Shown piece after piece: positions 46,683 to 55,541 of a stretch of DNA of 64,000 bases; the stretch's first letter is position 1; each line of letters begins with the position of its first letter. The DNA comes from Sphingobium sp. 15-1. GTDB taxonomy: Bacteria > Pseudomonadota > Alphaproteobacteria > Sphingomonadales > Sphingomonadaceae. Both the position numbers and the translations under genes were made by a program. The DNA lies in assembly GCF_013375535.1 (NCBI RefSeq), contig NZ_JABXJG010000003.1:744001-808000 (forward strand). Reading direction: 5' to 3'. The notes beneath the pieces are model-generated. The model saw only the letters and a list, made by a program, of their open reading frames with translations, ran no database searches and was not told where the DNA came from.

Positions 46683-48079
46683 ACGCTTTGCGGCCCCGGC
46701 AGCAACGCCAGCAGTTCCTCAACGGCTGCGTCCACCGTATCGGCGCGGGTCGCGATATGGTCGAGGTAGATATAGGTGGTGGCGAGGCTGGCGTGGCCGA
46801 GCAGGCGTTGCACCTGTTGCAGCGGGTCGCCGAGGATCAGCCGATAGCTCTCCACCGGTCCCGCCGGCAATGCTGCTTCGCGCAGCCGCTGCTGGATCAG
46901 CAAGGCGAGCATATGGACTGCGAAGGTGTGGCGAAGCTGGTGCGGGCTGATCGACAGCGGGAAGCCGTTCTCCTCGCACCGGTTGCAGGCACGGGTGAAG
47001 ATCACCTCCCACGAGTTGGGGCGGACAGGCTGCCCGACCTCGGTCAGCCATAGCGCCGCCGGCTCGCGGGGCGTTGCATCCTCGTCGCACAGGATCAGGC
47101 GGCATCGTTCCTCCGGGGTGCAGACATCGCGCATACGGTCGAGACCGGCGCGGGGGACAGGGATCGGTCGCTCGAAGCTGGCCGCCCCATCGCGCGCGGC
47201 GAACTTGGCCACGCCCGCTGCTCGCTCGACGGCGACATAGGCGGCGATCTGGCGAAGCAGCCGACGCGGGAGCAGAACGCTACGTCCCCGGTCGCCCTTG
47301 GTGAGCGGCGGCGGGAGAGGCAGCCAAAGTTGTCGGGCATCGCCGTCCGCGCGGTCGATCGCCGCGAGCTCGGCGGTGAGCAAGCCCGACGCCTCTTCGA
47401 GGCGCAGGCCGGTGGTGACGAGAAGATCGGCGAACAGTGCGTTGCGCAGCCCGTTACGGTCGCGAGCGCCGGGGCGTTCGGTGCCGTCAGGGGTGAGCCC
47501 GCGCAGGCCGACCTCGCGGAAAATGCGGTAGTCGTCCATCGTGACGAACCGCACATCCGATCGCCTGGCGACACGTTCATAGGCATCGTTGCGCGCCGCG
47601 ATCATGCCGCGACCGCCGCCATGCGCCGGGCGCCATACAGCACGCCGACTGAACGGCGCCTCGGCGATCAGTCCCTGTTGCTCACCCCAACGGTAGAGAC
47701 GATCGAGGCTCGCGACCGCCCTGTTCCAGCTTGCAGCGCTGATCCGCTGGGCGGCTTCGTCGCGTCGACGCGCACGATGATAGGCGGTCACGTCATCGCG
47801 CTCCGCGGTCCACATCGTCTTGCCGCAGGCATCGAGAAAGCGGAGCCAGACCGCAACATCATAGGCGTAGGCGCGCAGCGAATGGCGCGAACGGACACCC
47901 GACAACGGTAGGTCGAGAAAGAAGCGGTCGAGGTCAGCGTCATAGAGCGCGCCATCTCGAAGGATCCGCGGCACATGCGCATCGAGGCCAGAGATCTCCC
48001 GCCCCTCGGAAACGACGATGACAGACACCGACGTGAAACCCTCCCCCTGCCCCCCCTCCCGGAAGGTGGACCGGCCCAT
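46679..48079 (-). CDS. First tyrosine recombinase of the trio (XerD-like, up to 466 aa)
   Basis: A canonical tyrosine recombinase with a SAM-like core-binding domain (SRHSLRAYAYDVAVWLRFLDACGKTMW) and a complete catalytic set: Arg in VTTGLRLEEASGL, HQLRHTFAVHM, and LLGHASLATTYIYLDH with the nucleophilic Tyr. It is the most XerD/TnpA-like of the three and the likely strand-cleaving partner. ATG 48079 lacks a good ribosome-binding site; GTG 48028, eleven bases after GGAGG, is an attractive alternative start (449 aa). It is the first gene of the element operon, 141 bp from the right end. Confidence 0.88.
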   Translation of the reverse strand: MGRSTFREGGQGEGFTSVSVIVVSEGREISGLDAHVPRILRDGALYDADLDRFFLDLPLSGVRSRHSLRAYAYDVAVWLRFLDACGKTMWTAERDDVTAYHRARRRDEAAQRISAASWNRAVASLDRLYRWGEQQGLIAEAPFSRRAVWRPAHGGGRGMIAARNDAYERVARRSDVRFVTMDDYRIFREVGLRGLTPDGTERPGARDRNGLRNALFADLLVTTGLRLEEASGLLTAELAAIDRADGDARQLWLPLPPPLTKGDRGRSVLLPRRLLRQIAAYVAVERAAGVAKFAARDGAASFERPIPVPRAGLDRMRDVCTPEERCRLILCDEDATPREPAALWLTEVGQPVRPNSWEVIFTRACNRCEENGFPLSISPHQLRHTFAVHMLALLIQQRLREAALPAGPVESYRLILGDPLQQVQRLLGHASLATTYIYLDHIATRADTVDAAVEELLALLPGPQSV

Positions 48080-48205
48080 GCGTGGTTGACTCGGCAGTCA
48101 TCAGGCTGGCCTCCGCCAGCTCTTGGGTCAGCGCTACGGCCAGCCAGATAACTGCCCGCCGTCGATGTACATTGCGGATTTTACCGCACGGTTGCATCCG
48201 GCGCA

Positions 48206-48218
48206 GACTGTCCAGATA
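48206..48218 (-). repeat. Right inverted arm of the trio element
   Basis: Read on the minus strand this is TATCTGGACAGTC, the partner of the left arm at 41331-41343. Two extra bases (AA on the plus strand, 48219-48220) separate it from the GCCACA repeat. Confidence 0.7.
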
Positions 48219-48220
48219 AA

Positions 48221-48226
48221 GCCACA
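48221..48226. repeat. Direct repeat GCCACA, right boundary of the trio element
   Basis: Second copy of the hexamer found at 41325-41330. It lies in the ardC codons for ..LVA.. just before the reading frame enters the element. Confidence 0.75.
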
Positions 48227-49031
48227 AGCTCCTCGAAACTATAAGCTTTGTCGCCGAACCGCTTGCCGAAGGTCCGGGCAAGGCGCGAGCTGCCGCCTGA
48301 CCAATGAACGGTCTCGTGTGCCCTCACCGAGGCGTAATGATCCATCGTTGTGAATGACCGCCGGTGCGGCATCTGGATGAAATCAAATGTCGGGTGGAAG
48401 AAGGCGCGATCGCCGCCATGTCGAACATCTGCCGGCACATGATCGAAGAACTCGTCGATGGCAGCTTGCCGCGCAGATGGATCGATCGGCGCAGGGGTCG
48501 CGTCGTCCGGATAGAAATAGGCGGGCAGCCCATCGATCTGATCGGCGTTGAACACGAGATAATGGCGAAGGAAACGAATGCTGCGTTCGCTCTCGGCACC
48601 GGTCACCCGGTCCGACTCGGTCTTTTTGAAGCTCGAATAATAGACCGAGAGCGAGCCGTGCTCCCCCCGGCGAACATGGCCGCCGAGCGCTTCGGCCTGG
48701 CGATACGTCATCCAGTAGCGCGAGCGATAGCCGTTCGCGTCTGCGATCGCCCAAAGATAGACCGTGTTGATCCCGGTATAGGGCGTGCCGCAGTGTCGGA
48801 GCGGACGGCCACCGGCGCCGGCAACCCGCCAGGGCCGAGTCCAGGGCGGGACGCCTTCTTCCAGCTTTCTGATGATGAGGTTGGTGATTTCGGCCGCGAC
48901 GTCGCGGCTCGGACGGGCTTTCGCAGGCATGGCTGATGCTCCAGCGGGATGACGATGGGGTTCGGGAGAGGCAAGCGTGCGGGAGGGGACGATCGCGCAA
49001 GTGGCGCCGACCGCCCCCCTGTCCTGCTGGG

Positions 49032-51137
49032 TCAGGCTTCGACCGGCTCGATCACCGTATCGTCCGCGACCGAAGCGCCTTCCGCCATGTGATCATCCGA
49101 CAACGCAGAGCGATCCGGCTCGCCACCGAGACGATCGGTCGGGCACGGGGCCGCAGCACCAAAGCGCATCGCGTCCGGCACCCATGCGAGCACAGCGTCC
49201 TTCGTCTCGGGCTCGACAATGGCCGCCCCGGCGAAGAGTTTTTCACAGCTCTCCGAGATCTCCGCCTTCTTCAGGGTGGCGTGCCGAGCCGTCAGCGCGC
49301 CGCCGCCGACGTCATGAAGCAGGCTCAAAATGCTGCCCTTGTTGACCCGATCGAAGAAGTTTTCCGCGGTCGGACGCCACCAGCTCGCAACGTCGATCTC
49401 GAGGATCGAGGCCAATCGATTGTGGATCGCGACCTGGCCGCTGGCCCCGCGCGGCTTGGCCTCGATCGACATGGCAACGATATAGGCCAGCCACTGCGCC
49501 TTGCTGTCGTCATCGAGCGCGCGAAACCCTTCGAACCGATCGATTTCGTGATCGTGGTCGCACCATCCGGCATCAAGGCCATCATGCGCTTCGGCCAGGT
49601 AGGACCGGGCGCGTGAGCCGGGCAAATCCGCCGTGACGGGATCCTGCGGGGCATCAGCGCAGATGGTGGTGCCATATTGAACGATCTCGTCGGCAGAACC
49701 GCCGCCGGCGAAAACCCGGGCGTCGATCATGACGAACAGCGCGTAATCGAGCGCGAGCGCCGGCTGAGCGAGCAGACAGGATGCGAGAATATCGCGGCGT
49801 TGTATGGCAAGCTCGTCGTAGAGCCGATTGCTGAGCGGCTTGCCGCCAGGTGCCACAGCTTCGGGTCGGCGAGCTGGCTCGGGCGAATCCTTCACGCCGA
49901 CGCGAAACCTGCCCGCCCCGCCCTCGTCGGGTTCGCCGGGATTTCCGCCGCCCGCATCATCGATCGCGTCGGGTTCTTCGACGATGAGCTCCTGCTCGCT
50001 ATAAAATTGGGTGTCGAGACGCATCTCGCCCTGCGGCGTCAGAAGCAGAAACGCGCCGACATGCGGCCGCAGCTCATCTGGCAGCACGGGCGCGCGATGC
50101 TCGATCGCCTCGGCCTCGGCGATCAGTCGGTCATCCTCCTGGTCCAGGGCCTTGTAGGCATCGGGCGAGATGGATTCGTCCTGCATTTCGGCCTCGAGCT
50201 CGGCGCGGCGCGCCTCGATCTCGCCAAGGCGGGCGGATTGCTCCTCGGTGAGCGCGGGCGGCTGCAGGATGGCACGGTAGAGGCCGTGGGCGGCGTTGTG
50301 GGCGTAGTTGCTGGCGATCGGCCTGATCCAGGCAAGGCCCGTCTCCTCACCGATGCGTCTCGCTTCGGCCTCCATGATGTCGCCGGCGAGACGGTGCGCG
50401 ATCTCGGGATTGTTCCAGCGGTCGTTGCCGTCGGTGAAGAGGTCGCCATCGACCTTGCCGCCTGCCGCGCGATACCGCTCCTCGCCGACCAGAATCGCGA
50501 TCGGATCGCTGGCCTTGAGCGTCTCATTGGCGATGACGCGGCGGATGGTGTCGGCCGTTACGTGGCCATTCTGGTAGCTGTTCCAGACCAGAAGCTGCTT
50601 GTCGTGGCTTTCGGTCGACGCATAGGCTTTGGCGATGTCGAGCGTGATCTCGCTTTTGCTCAAGGCGTCGAAGATCGGCGCTGCCAGCGAGGCGAGGCGC
50701 AGGCGCCCCTCGACGAAGCGACGTGTCACGCCGAAACGCTTTGCGACAGCATCGAGATCGCCGGTCGAGCCGATGAAGTGCTGAAAGGCGCGGCATTCCT
50801 CGGCGGGGGTCATCTTGAGCTGATGGAAGTTGGTCGCCGTGGACGTTTCGGACAATTCGGCATCGTCGCCGGTAAGGATCATGACGGGGACATCGAAATC
50901 GGCTTCCGAGATCGTACCGCGCTCGGCGAGCAGGCGAAGCGCGCGCCAACGGCGTCCGCCATCGAAGACCTCGAAGGTGCCGCGCGGCTTTTTGGCGGGC
51001 GTGACGAGCAGATTCTGAAGGACGCCCTTGGCCTCGATACTGGCGGCCATGGGTTCAATCTGAAGCTGTTCGTCCGGTGCGGTACGGACGTTGATCGGCG
51101 AGAGCCGCAGCTTGGCGAGTTTGATGGTCTGGATCAC
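49032..51137 (-). CDS. Large ParB-like nuclease-domain protein
   Basis: A 701-residue protein with an N-terminal ParB/Srx fold (LAKLRLSPINVRT...IEAKGVLQNLLVTP...FEVFDGGRRWRALRLL), a central HTH (AVAKRFGVTRRFVEGRLRLASL), and a long C-terminal region of unknown function. It is not the segregation ParB, which is at 59781. Such proteins are common in plasmid accessory cores next to ardC and large helicase genes. GTG 51137 is chosen because AGGAG lies eight bases before it and the conserved domain starts there; an ATG-like start at 51179 has no such site. Confidence 0.82.
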   Translation of the reverse strand: MIQTIKLAKLRLSPINVRTAPDEQLQIEPMAASIEAKGVLQNLLVTPAKKPRGTFEVFDGGRRWRALRLLAERGTISEADFDVPVMILTGDDAELSETSTATNFHQLKMTPAEECRAFQHFIGSTGDLDAVAKRFGVTRRFVEGRLRLASLAAPIFDALSKSEITLDIAKAYASTESHDKQLLVWNSYQNGHVTADTIRRVIANETLKASDPIAILVGEERYRAAGGKVDGDLFTDGNDRWNNPEIAHRLAGDIMEAEARRIGEETGLAWIRPIASNYAHNAAHGLYRAILQPPALTEEQSARLGEIEARRAELEAEMQDESISPDAYKALDQEDDRLIAEAEAIEHRAPVLPDELRPHVGAFLLLTPQGEMRLDTQFYSEQELIVEEPDAIDDAGGGNPGEPDEGGAGRFRVGVKDSPEPARRPEAVAPGGKPLSNRLYDELAIQRRDILASCLLAQPALALDYALFVMIDARVFAGGGSADEIVQYGTTICADAPQDPVTADLPGSRARSYLAEAHDGLDAGWCDHDHEIDRFEGFRALDDDSKAQWLAYIVAMSIEAKPRGASGQVAIHNRLASILEIDVASWWRPTAENFFDRVNKGSILSLLHDVGGGALTARHATLKKAEISESCEKLFAGAAIVEPETKDAVLAWVPDAMRFGAAAPCPTDRLGGEPDRSALSDDHMAEGASVADDTVIEPVEA

Positions 51138-51242
51138 CGGGGTCACTCCTCTTGGCGTCCGGCAATTCCCGGACACCACCCCGTTCCCCCTTCCCTCTTT
51201 CCCAAGAGCGGCCTCGGTCGTTTGACCAAGGGCGACCCGCGC

Positions 51243-54200
51243 TCACCCAGGATCGGCGAGAATGCGCCCAAGGATGTCGGCGGCGATGCTCACCGGAAGG
51301 AACACCCGTGTCCGGTACTGAATGATCTCGGTGAAGCAGCCCAAGGATTTCAGCCAGGCGAGCTGATCCGACGGCGCCCCGACTATCTCGATGCGATGAT
51401 TTCGGTTCACCATCGCGCGGCGGATCGTCATGGGGAATGGGCGGGCAACATCAACGCTTCGACCGGAATGGGCCGATTTGATGATGTCCGAGGGCGGCAG
51501 GTTCTCGGCGCGATCGATGCCGAGCTTGGTGAAAAGCTGGACAACGTGCTCGTCGAAAACGAGGCGGCCGAGCCAGCTATTTCCCGCTTTGTCAGCGATG
51601 CGGTTGACCACCAGATGATCGCTGGGCAGCGCCGACCAGATCGGCAGAAGCAAGCCGGTCGCGAGGCGGATCGTCTCGGTGTCGACCTTGTTCGCCGCTT
51701 CATCGGCTTCGGCCTGCCATTTCGCGCAGAAGGCGTCCCGATCGACTATTTTCCAGGCGCTCTCGAAGAGCTCATGCTCGCGGATATATTCCCGCCGGGT
51801 CGGCCTCGTCAGCTCGAAGCGCGGGATCGGCGTTCCGTCCTTCTCCTCCATGAGCGCTCGGGCGCGGGTCTGCAGCGCGACCATCCCCGACTTGGCGTTG
51901 AGCAGAAATACGGCGGTGCTATCGCTGTCGGCGATACGCAGCACGCGCTCCAAGGTGACAGGGGTCCGCCGCCGCGCGATCTCGATGGTCAGCAAGTGCG
52001 ACGTCGCCCCGCTGACCGGGTCGGTCCGGAGCAGTGTGTCGTCGATCAAGGTGGCGGAATCGACGAGGATCGTCTCGACACCGACATCGAGCCGGCCAGC
52101 CTCCCTCGCCGCCGATACCCGTGTCTCGACCAGGGACAGAAACTCATCGAAGATGCTGTTCTGCAGGCCGATGGGAAGCGCGAGGATGCGATTTAGCCAT
52201 CGCTGGATGGGCGGCAGTTCCTCTTTCAGGACGCCGTCCTTGTCGCAGAGCTCGAGACCGGTCCGATCCTCGAATTCCGAATGCGAGATGCTCTTGAGCT
52301 TGCCATCGACCAGCAAGTGGAACCACGTCACCAGCGCAGCGCAAGCATATTCGCTCTCCAGATTATCAGCCGGGTCGAAGAGATTCTGACCGCCGGTCTG
52401 GCGCTGACCCCGTGTGAGTGCGCCGAGGCTGTCGAGCCGCCTCGCAATCGTGCTGGTGAAGCGGAGTTCGCCTTTGCAGTCGGTCGTGACGGGCCGGAAC
52501 AGTGGCGTGCTCGCCTGATGGGTCCGATGGGTTCGGCCAAGGCCCTGAATGGCGCGGTCCGCGCGCCAGCCCGGCTCGAGCAACAGATGGACGCGTTGCT
52601 CCTGGTTCGGCACGTCCATTGATGCGTGATAGGATCGCCCCGTCCCGCCGGCGTCCGAGAAAATGAGGACGCGCTTCAGCCCCTGCATGAAGGCCGCGGC
52701 CTCGGCCTGACTGGTACGGGTCGAACGGGTTTCCAGCTTCTGCCGGCCGTCGCCCGTCGAGATTAGGCGTTTTGTCCGCCCAGTGACTTCCGCGACACGA
52801 TCATGCCCGAAATGCTCCAGGATGCCGTCGAGCGCCGACATGATCGGCGGCAATGCGCAAAGATGCTCGATCATCAGCGCGCGGGCAGCTTCGGCTTCGG
52901 GATTGTAGACGGGATTACCCGTCTCGTCCGTCATCGGCTCGGAGCGCTGCGTGCCTGTGTCGTCGGTGAAGACGCGCATTTGGCGAGTAGGGAAAGCGCG
53001 CTCGAGATAATCGATGACATATTCACGAGGGCTGAGGTCGATTTCGAGGTCGACGCGCTCATCCGGGCTGAGCATGCCCAATCGCCGGTCGAGGATGGAC
53101 TCGGCCGTCGTCACCAGTTGAAGCACCACCGACTGGCCCGCCATAAGATGCTCGCCGACCGCGGCGATGACCGTTGGCAGCTTCATCGAAAGCAGCACCT
53201 GGCCGAAGAAACGCTGCTTGGTGGACTCGAAGCGCGAGCGGGCCGATGCCTTCGCCCCGCTATTCAAAGTGGTGTTCTCGAGACCATCGACGACGCCGGT
53301 GAGTTCCAGGGCTTTTTCCATGTTCCGGTGGATGATGGACCAGGCATTGGCGTAAGTGTCGTAGATCTCGATCTGCGCGGGCGTCAGTTCGTGCCGCAGG
53401 ATCTCATATTCGACACCGGCGAAGCTCAGCGCTCGCGCCATGTAGAGCCCAGTCGCCTTGAGATCGCGTGCGACCAATTCCATGGCGGCGATCCCGCCCT
53501 GGCGAATGCTGGAGATGAATTGCTCGCGATTGGCGAACGCCGTCTCCGGTCCCCAGAGCCCGAGCCGCACGGCATAGGCAAGGTTGTTGACCTCGGACGC
53601 CCCCGTCGCAGAGGCGTAGAGGATCCGCGCGGCGGGCAGATGGTTCTGGAGCCGAACGCCGCTGATGCCCTGTTGCGATCCCTCCTTGGCTCCGAGTGCG
53701 CCCTCGCCTCCTGCGACACCGCCCATCTCGTGCGCTTCGTCGAAGGCGATGACGCCGTCGAAATCGGCGCCGGCCCAGTCGATGATCTGCTTCAGCCGGC
53801 TATGTTCCCCGCGCATCGATCGAAGGGTCGGATAGGTGACCAGAAGGACGCCCTGGTCAAGCCTGATGGGTTCGTCGATCTTCCAGTTCGATATGGGCTG
53901 AATGTCACCGGCGAGCCCGCCGAGGGCCGTCCAATCACGGCGAGCATCTTCGAGGAGGGGCGCGTTCTTGGTGACCCAGATATTGCGACGCCGCCCCTGA
54001 AGCCAGTTGTCAAGAATGGCGGCCGCGATTTGGCGACCCTTGCCTGCCCCGGTTCCGTCCCCGAGGAAGAAACCCTTTCGGTAGCCGCGGCCCTCCTCCG
54101 AGATAACGAGGCCGACACCATCCTTGTCCGGTGCGAAGCGCCCAGGGATCGTCTGAGCCCAGGCATGGCCGGCGTAAACGACGGTTTCGAGCTGGGAGGC

Positions 54201-55466
54201 CGAGAGCAAACGCTCTGTGACAGTCCGCTCCGGCAGCGAAGGGACGTAATCGGGGATCGGCGCTGGGATTGATCCCATGGCAACGGATTCGACGAGCGCA
54301 GTCGGGTGTTCGCCGGCTTTGTCGAAAACCAGGCGGCTTGGCCGATAGGGCAGATAGACGCCGGTCTGTTCGAGCAGCGGCGCCGGGGTTTCGAGCCTGG
54401 TGTAAGCAACCGGCAAGACATGGTTGCGCACGGCAGCGTGAAAGGCCCGGGGCATGGGCTTGGCGCTTTTGACCGCTCTGAAGAGCGAGATGCCTCCGCC
54501 CCGCTTCGGCGCGGGTGCCGGCTGATCTGCGACAAGGGACAGGCGAGGTGTCACGGTGAGAACGTCGAGCAGTTCCGCGATTGATCCACCCTGGATGACT
54601 TCTGGTGCGAGCCTGCCGGCGACCTTGTCGATGACGAAGATTCGCACGTCGATAGACGTGCCGTGTTTGAGATAGCAGCCTTCAAGTCGAACAGAGGCTT
54701 GCACTGTCGATCCGCGAAGGACGGTCTCGTAGTGGTCGCGCATTCGGGTGGTCGGTCCGAACCAGTCGGGCATGATGGCAACGAGGCGGCCCCCAGTCTG
54801 CAATCGGCGAAGTGCAGCCTGAAGATGCCGAACGGCCGCAAGATCATCGACGCCGCGGCCGAGCGACCGCGAAAACGGCGGATTCATGAGGATCAGGGAA
54901 GGACGCGGTGCGTCGCCAAGAGCAGCATCAAGAATCGCCCCATCATGGCCGGTGATCGTTGCGCCGGGGAAAACGCCGTGCAGGCGATCGCGGCGGATCG
55001 GATCGAGCTCGTTGAGATGCAGCGATCGATGAGCCCCAAGCTGTGCAACGAGCAAACCGTTGCCGGCGCTGGGCTCGAGAATGACGTCATCCTGCCGGAC
55101 ATCTGCGAGCAGAATCGCGACGGCCGCAATGTCGACAGGAGTCGAGAATTGCTGCCATTCGATCTGGTCTTCGCTCCGCACGGTCTGAGTGGGGAGGCGC
55201 TGCGCGAGGTCAATCCGCGCGGCGACATCGGCGAGGCTGGCCAGAGGCGCCAATGATCCACGGAGATGAAGGGCGAGTGCGTGCTCTAGCACCTCGAAGC
55301 TTGAGCGCTGCGTCCAGCGTCCTTCGGCATCGGTTCCGCCGAACGCCTGCACCATCGCCCGATTGAGATGTTGACGGGTGACCGGCTCGCCTGACGCCAG
55401 TTGGGATAGAAGGATGTGCGCAGCGGCACGGTCGCCGCGCTCGGCGGTCTGAAAAAGGTCGGTCAT
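51243..55466 (-). CDS. N6-methyltransferase-like / Strawberry-notch helicase fusion (DarB-like)
   Basis: A 1407-residue protein. The N-terminal domain has Rossmann MTase motif I (VILEPSAGNGLLVAQLG, about residue 140) and the catalytic NPPF (LILMNPPFSRSLGRG), typical of adenine-N6 methyltransferases. The rest is a superfamily 2 helicase of the Strawberry-notch type: Walker A in LGDGTGAGKGRQIAA, DEAH in VIAFDEAHEMGG, and the C-terminal helicase domain with QGLGRTHRTHQ. This architecture resembles phage P1 DarB, which protects injected DNA from restriction. ATG 55466 has AGGAG nine bases upstream. Confidence 0.85.
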   Translation of the reverse strand: MTDLFQTAERGDRAAAHILLSQLASGEPVTRQHLNRAMVQAFGGTDAEGRWTQRSSFEVLEHALALHLRGSLAPLASLADVAARIDLAQRLPTQTVRSEDQIEWQQFSTPVDIAAVAILLADVRQDDVILEPSAGNGLLVAQLGAHRSLHLNELDPIRRDRLHGVFPGATITGHDGAILDAALGDAPRPSLILMNPPFSRSLGRGVDDLAAVRHLQAALRRLQTGGRLVAIMPDWFGPTTRMRDHYETVLRGSTVQASVRLEGCYLKHGTSIDVRIFVIDKVAGRLAPEVIQGGSIAELLDVLTVTPRLSLVADQPAPAPKRGGGISLFRAVKSAKPMPRAFHAAVRNHVLPVAYTRLETPAPLLEQTGVYLPYRPSRLVFDKAGEHPTALVESVAMGSIPAPIPDYVPSLPERTVTERLLSASQLETVVYAGHAWAQTIPGRFAPDKDGVGLVISEEGRGYRKGFFLGDGTGAGKGRQIAAAILDNWLQGRRRNIWVTKNAPLLEDARRDWTALGGLAGDIQPISNWKIDEPIRLDQGVLLVTYPTLRSMRGEHSRLKQIIDWAGADFDGVIAFDEAHEMGGVAGGEGALGAKEGSQQGISGVRLQNHLPAARILYASATGASEVNNLAYAVRLGLWGPETAFANREQFISSIRQGGIAAMELVARDLKATGLYMARALSFAGVEYEILRHELTPAQIEIYDTYANAWSIIHRNMEKALELTGVVDGLENTTLNSGAKASARSRFESTKQRFFGQVLLSMKLPTVIAAVGEHLMAGQSVVLQLVTTAESILDRRLGMLSPDERVDLEIDLSPREYVIDYLERAFPTRQMRVFTDDTGTQRSEPMTDETGNPVYNPEAEAARALMIEHLCALPPIMSALDGILEHFGHDRVAEVTGRTKRLISTGDGRQKLETRSTRTSQAEAAAFMQGLKRVLIFSDAGGTGRSYHASMDVPNQEQRVHLLLEPGWRADRAIQGLGRTHRTHQASTPLFRPVTTDCKGELRFTSTIARRLDSLGALTRGQRQTGGQNLFDPADNLESEYACAALVTWFHLLVDGKLKSISHSEFEDRTGLELCDKDGVLKEELPPIQRWLNRILALPIGLQNSIFDEFLSLVETRVSAAREAGRLDVGVETILVDSATLIDDTLLRTDPVSGATSHLLTIEIARRRTPVTLERVLRIADSDSTAVFLLNAKSGMVALQTRARALMEEKDGTPIPRFELTRPTRREYIREHELFESAWKIVDRDAFCAKWQAEADEAANKVDTETIRLATGLLLPIWSALPSDHLVVNRIADKAGNSWLGRLVFDEHVVQLFTKLGIDRAENLPPSDIIKSAHSGRSVDVARPFPMTIRRAMVNRNHRIEIVGAPSDQLAWLKSLGCFTEIIQYRTRVFLPVSIAADILGRILADPG

Positions 55467-55541
55467 TTGGGAATCTCCTGCGCGGCTGCATCTGTCGCAG
55501 CGACACACCCTCGATCCCCCTCCCCTCTCTCCGCCCCGGGA

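Larger units (their letters stand above)
41331..48220 (-). mobile_element. Tyrosine-recombinase trio element inserted in ardC (6890 bp)
   Basis: The element is bounded by GCCACA direct repeats (41325-41330 and 48221-48226) and inverted terminal arms TATCCTGACAGTC (41331-41343) and TATCTGGACAGTC (48218-48206, minus strand), 11 of 13 identical. Inside, all on the minus strand, are three overlapping tyrosine recombinases and an ardC gene. Excision at GCCACA restores the interrupted ardC exactly. The predicted circle junction is arm-AAGCCACA-arm (13-8-13). The layout recalls RIT elements and Tn554, but the proteins differ in size (466/595/720 aa) from those I know. Confidence 0.8.
48181..48930 (-). 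pseudogene. ardC: ArdC N-terminal part, interrupted by the trio element
   Basis: The first 237 residues are an ArdC protein: RDVAAEITNLIIRKLEEGVPPWTRPWRV (ssDNA-binding domain), GINTVYLWAIADANGYRSRYWMTYRQAEALGGHVRRGEHG, and a zincin-like motif HETVH in SVRAHETVHWSGGSSRL. After SFEELVA the frame enters the element and ends LSGQSAPDATVR at 48181. The missing tail is at 41093-41330. A truncated protein with the complete HExxH could still be made. ATG 48930 fits the family start. It lies directly downstream of the ParB-like gene. Confidence 0.88.

Noticed and set aside
42736..48079. Assigning the recombinase trio as a classical RIT element or Tn554
   Set aside because: The three-recombinase organisation is alike, but the protein sizes, the C-terminal Cys clusters and the ardC cargo do not match those families as I know them; left as related but unnamed.
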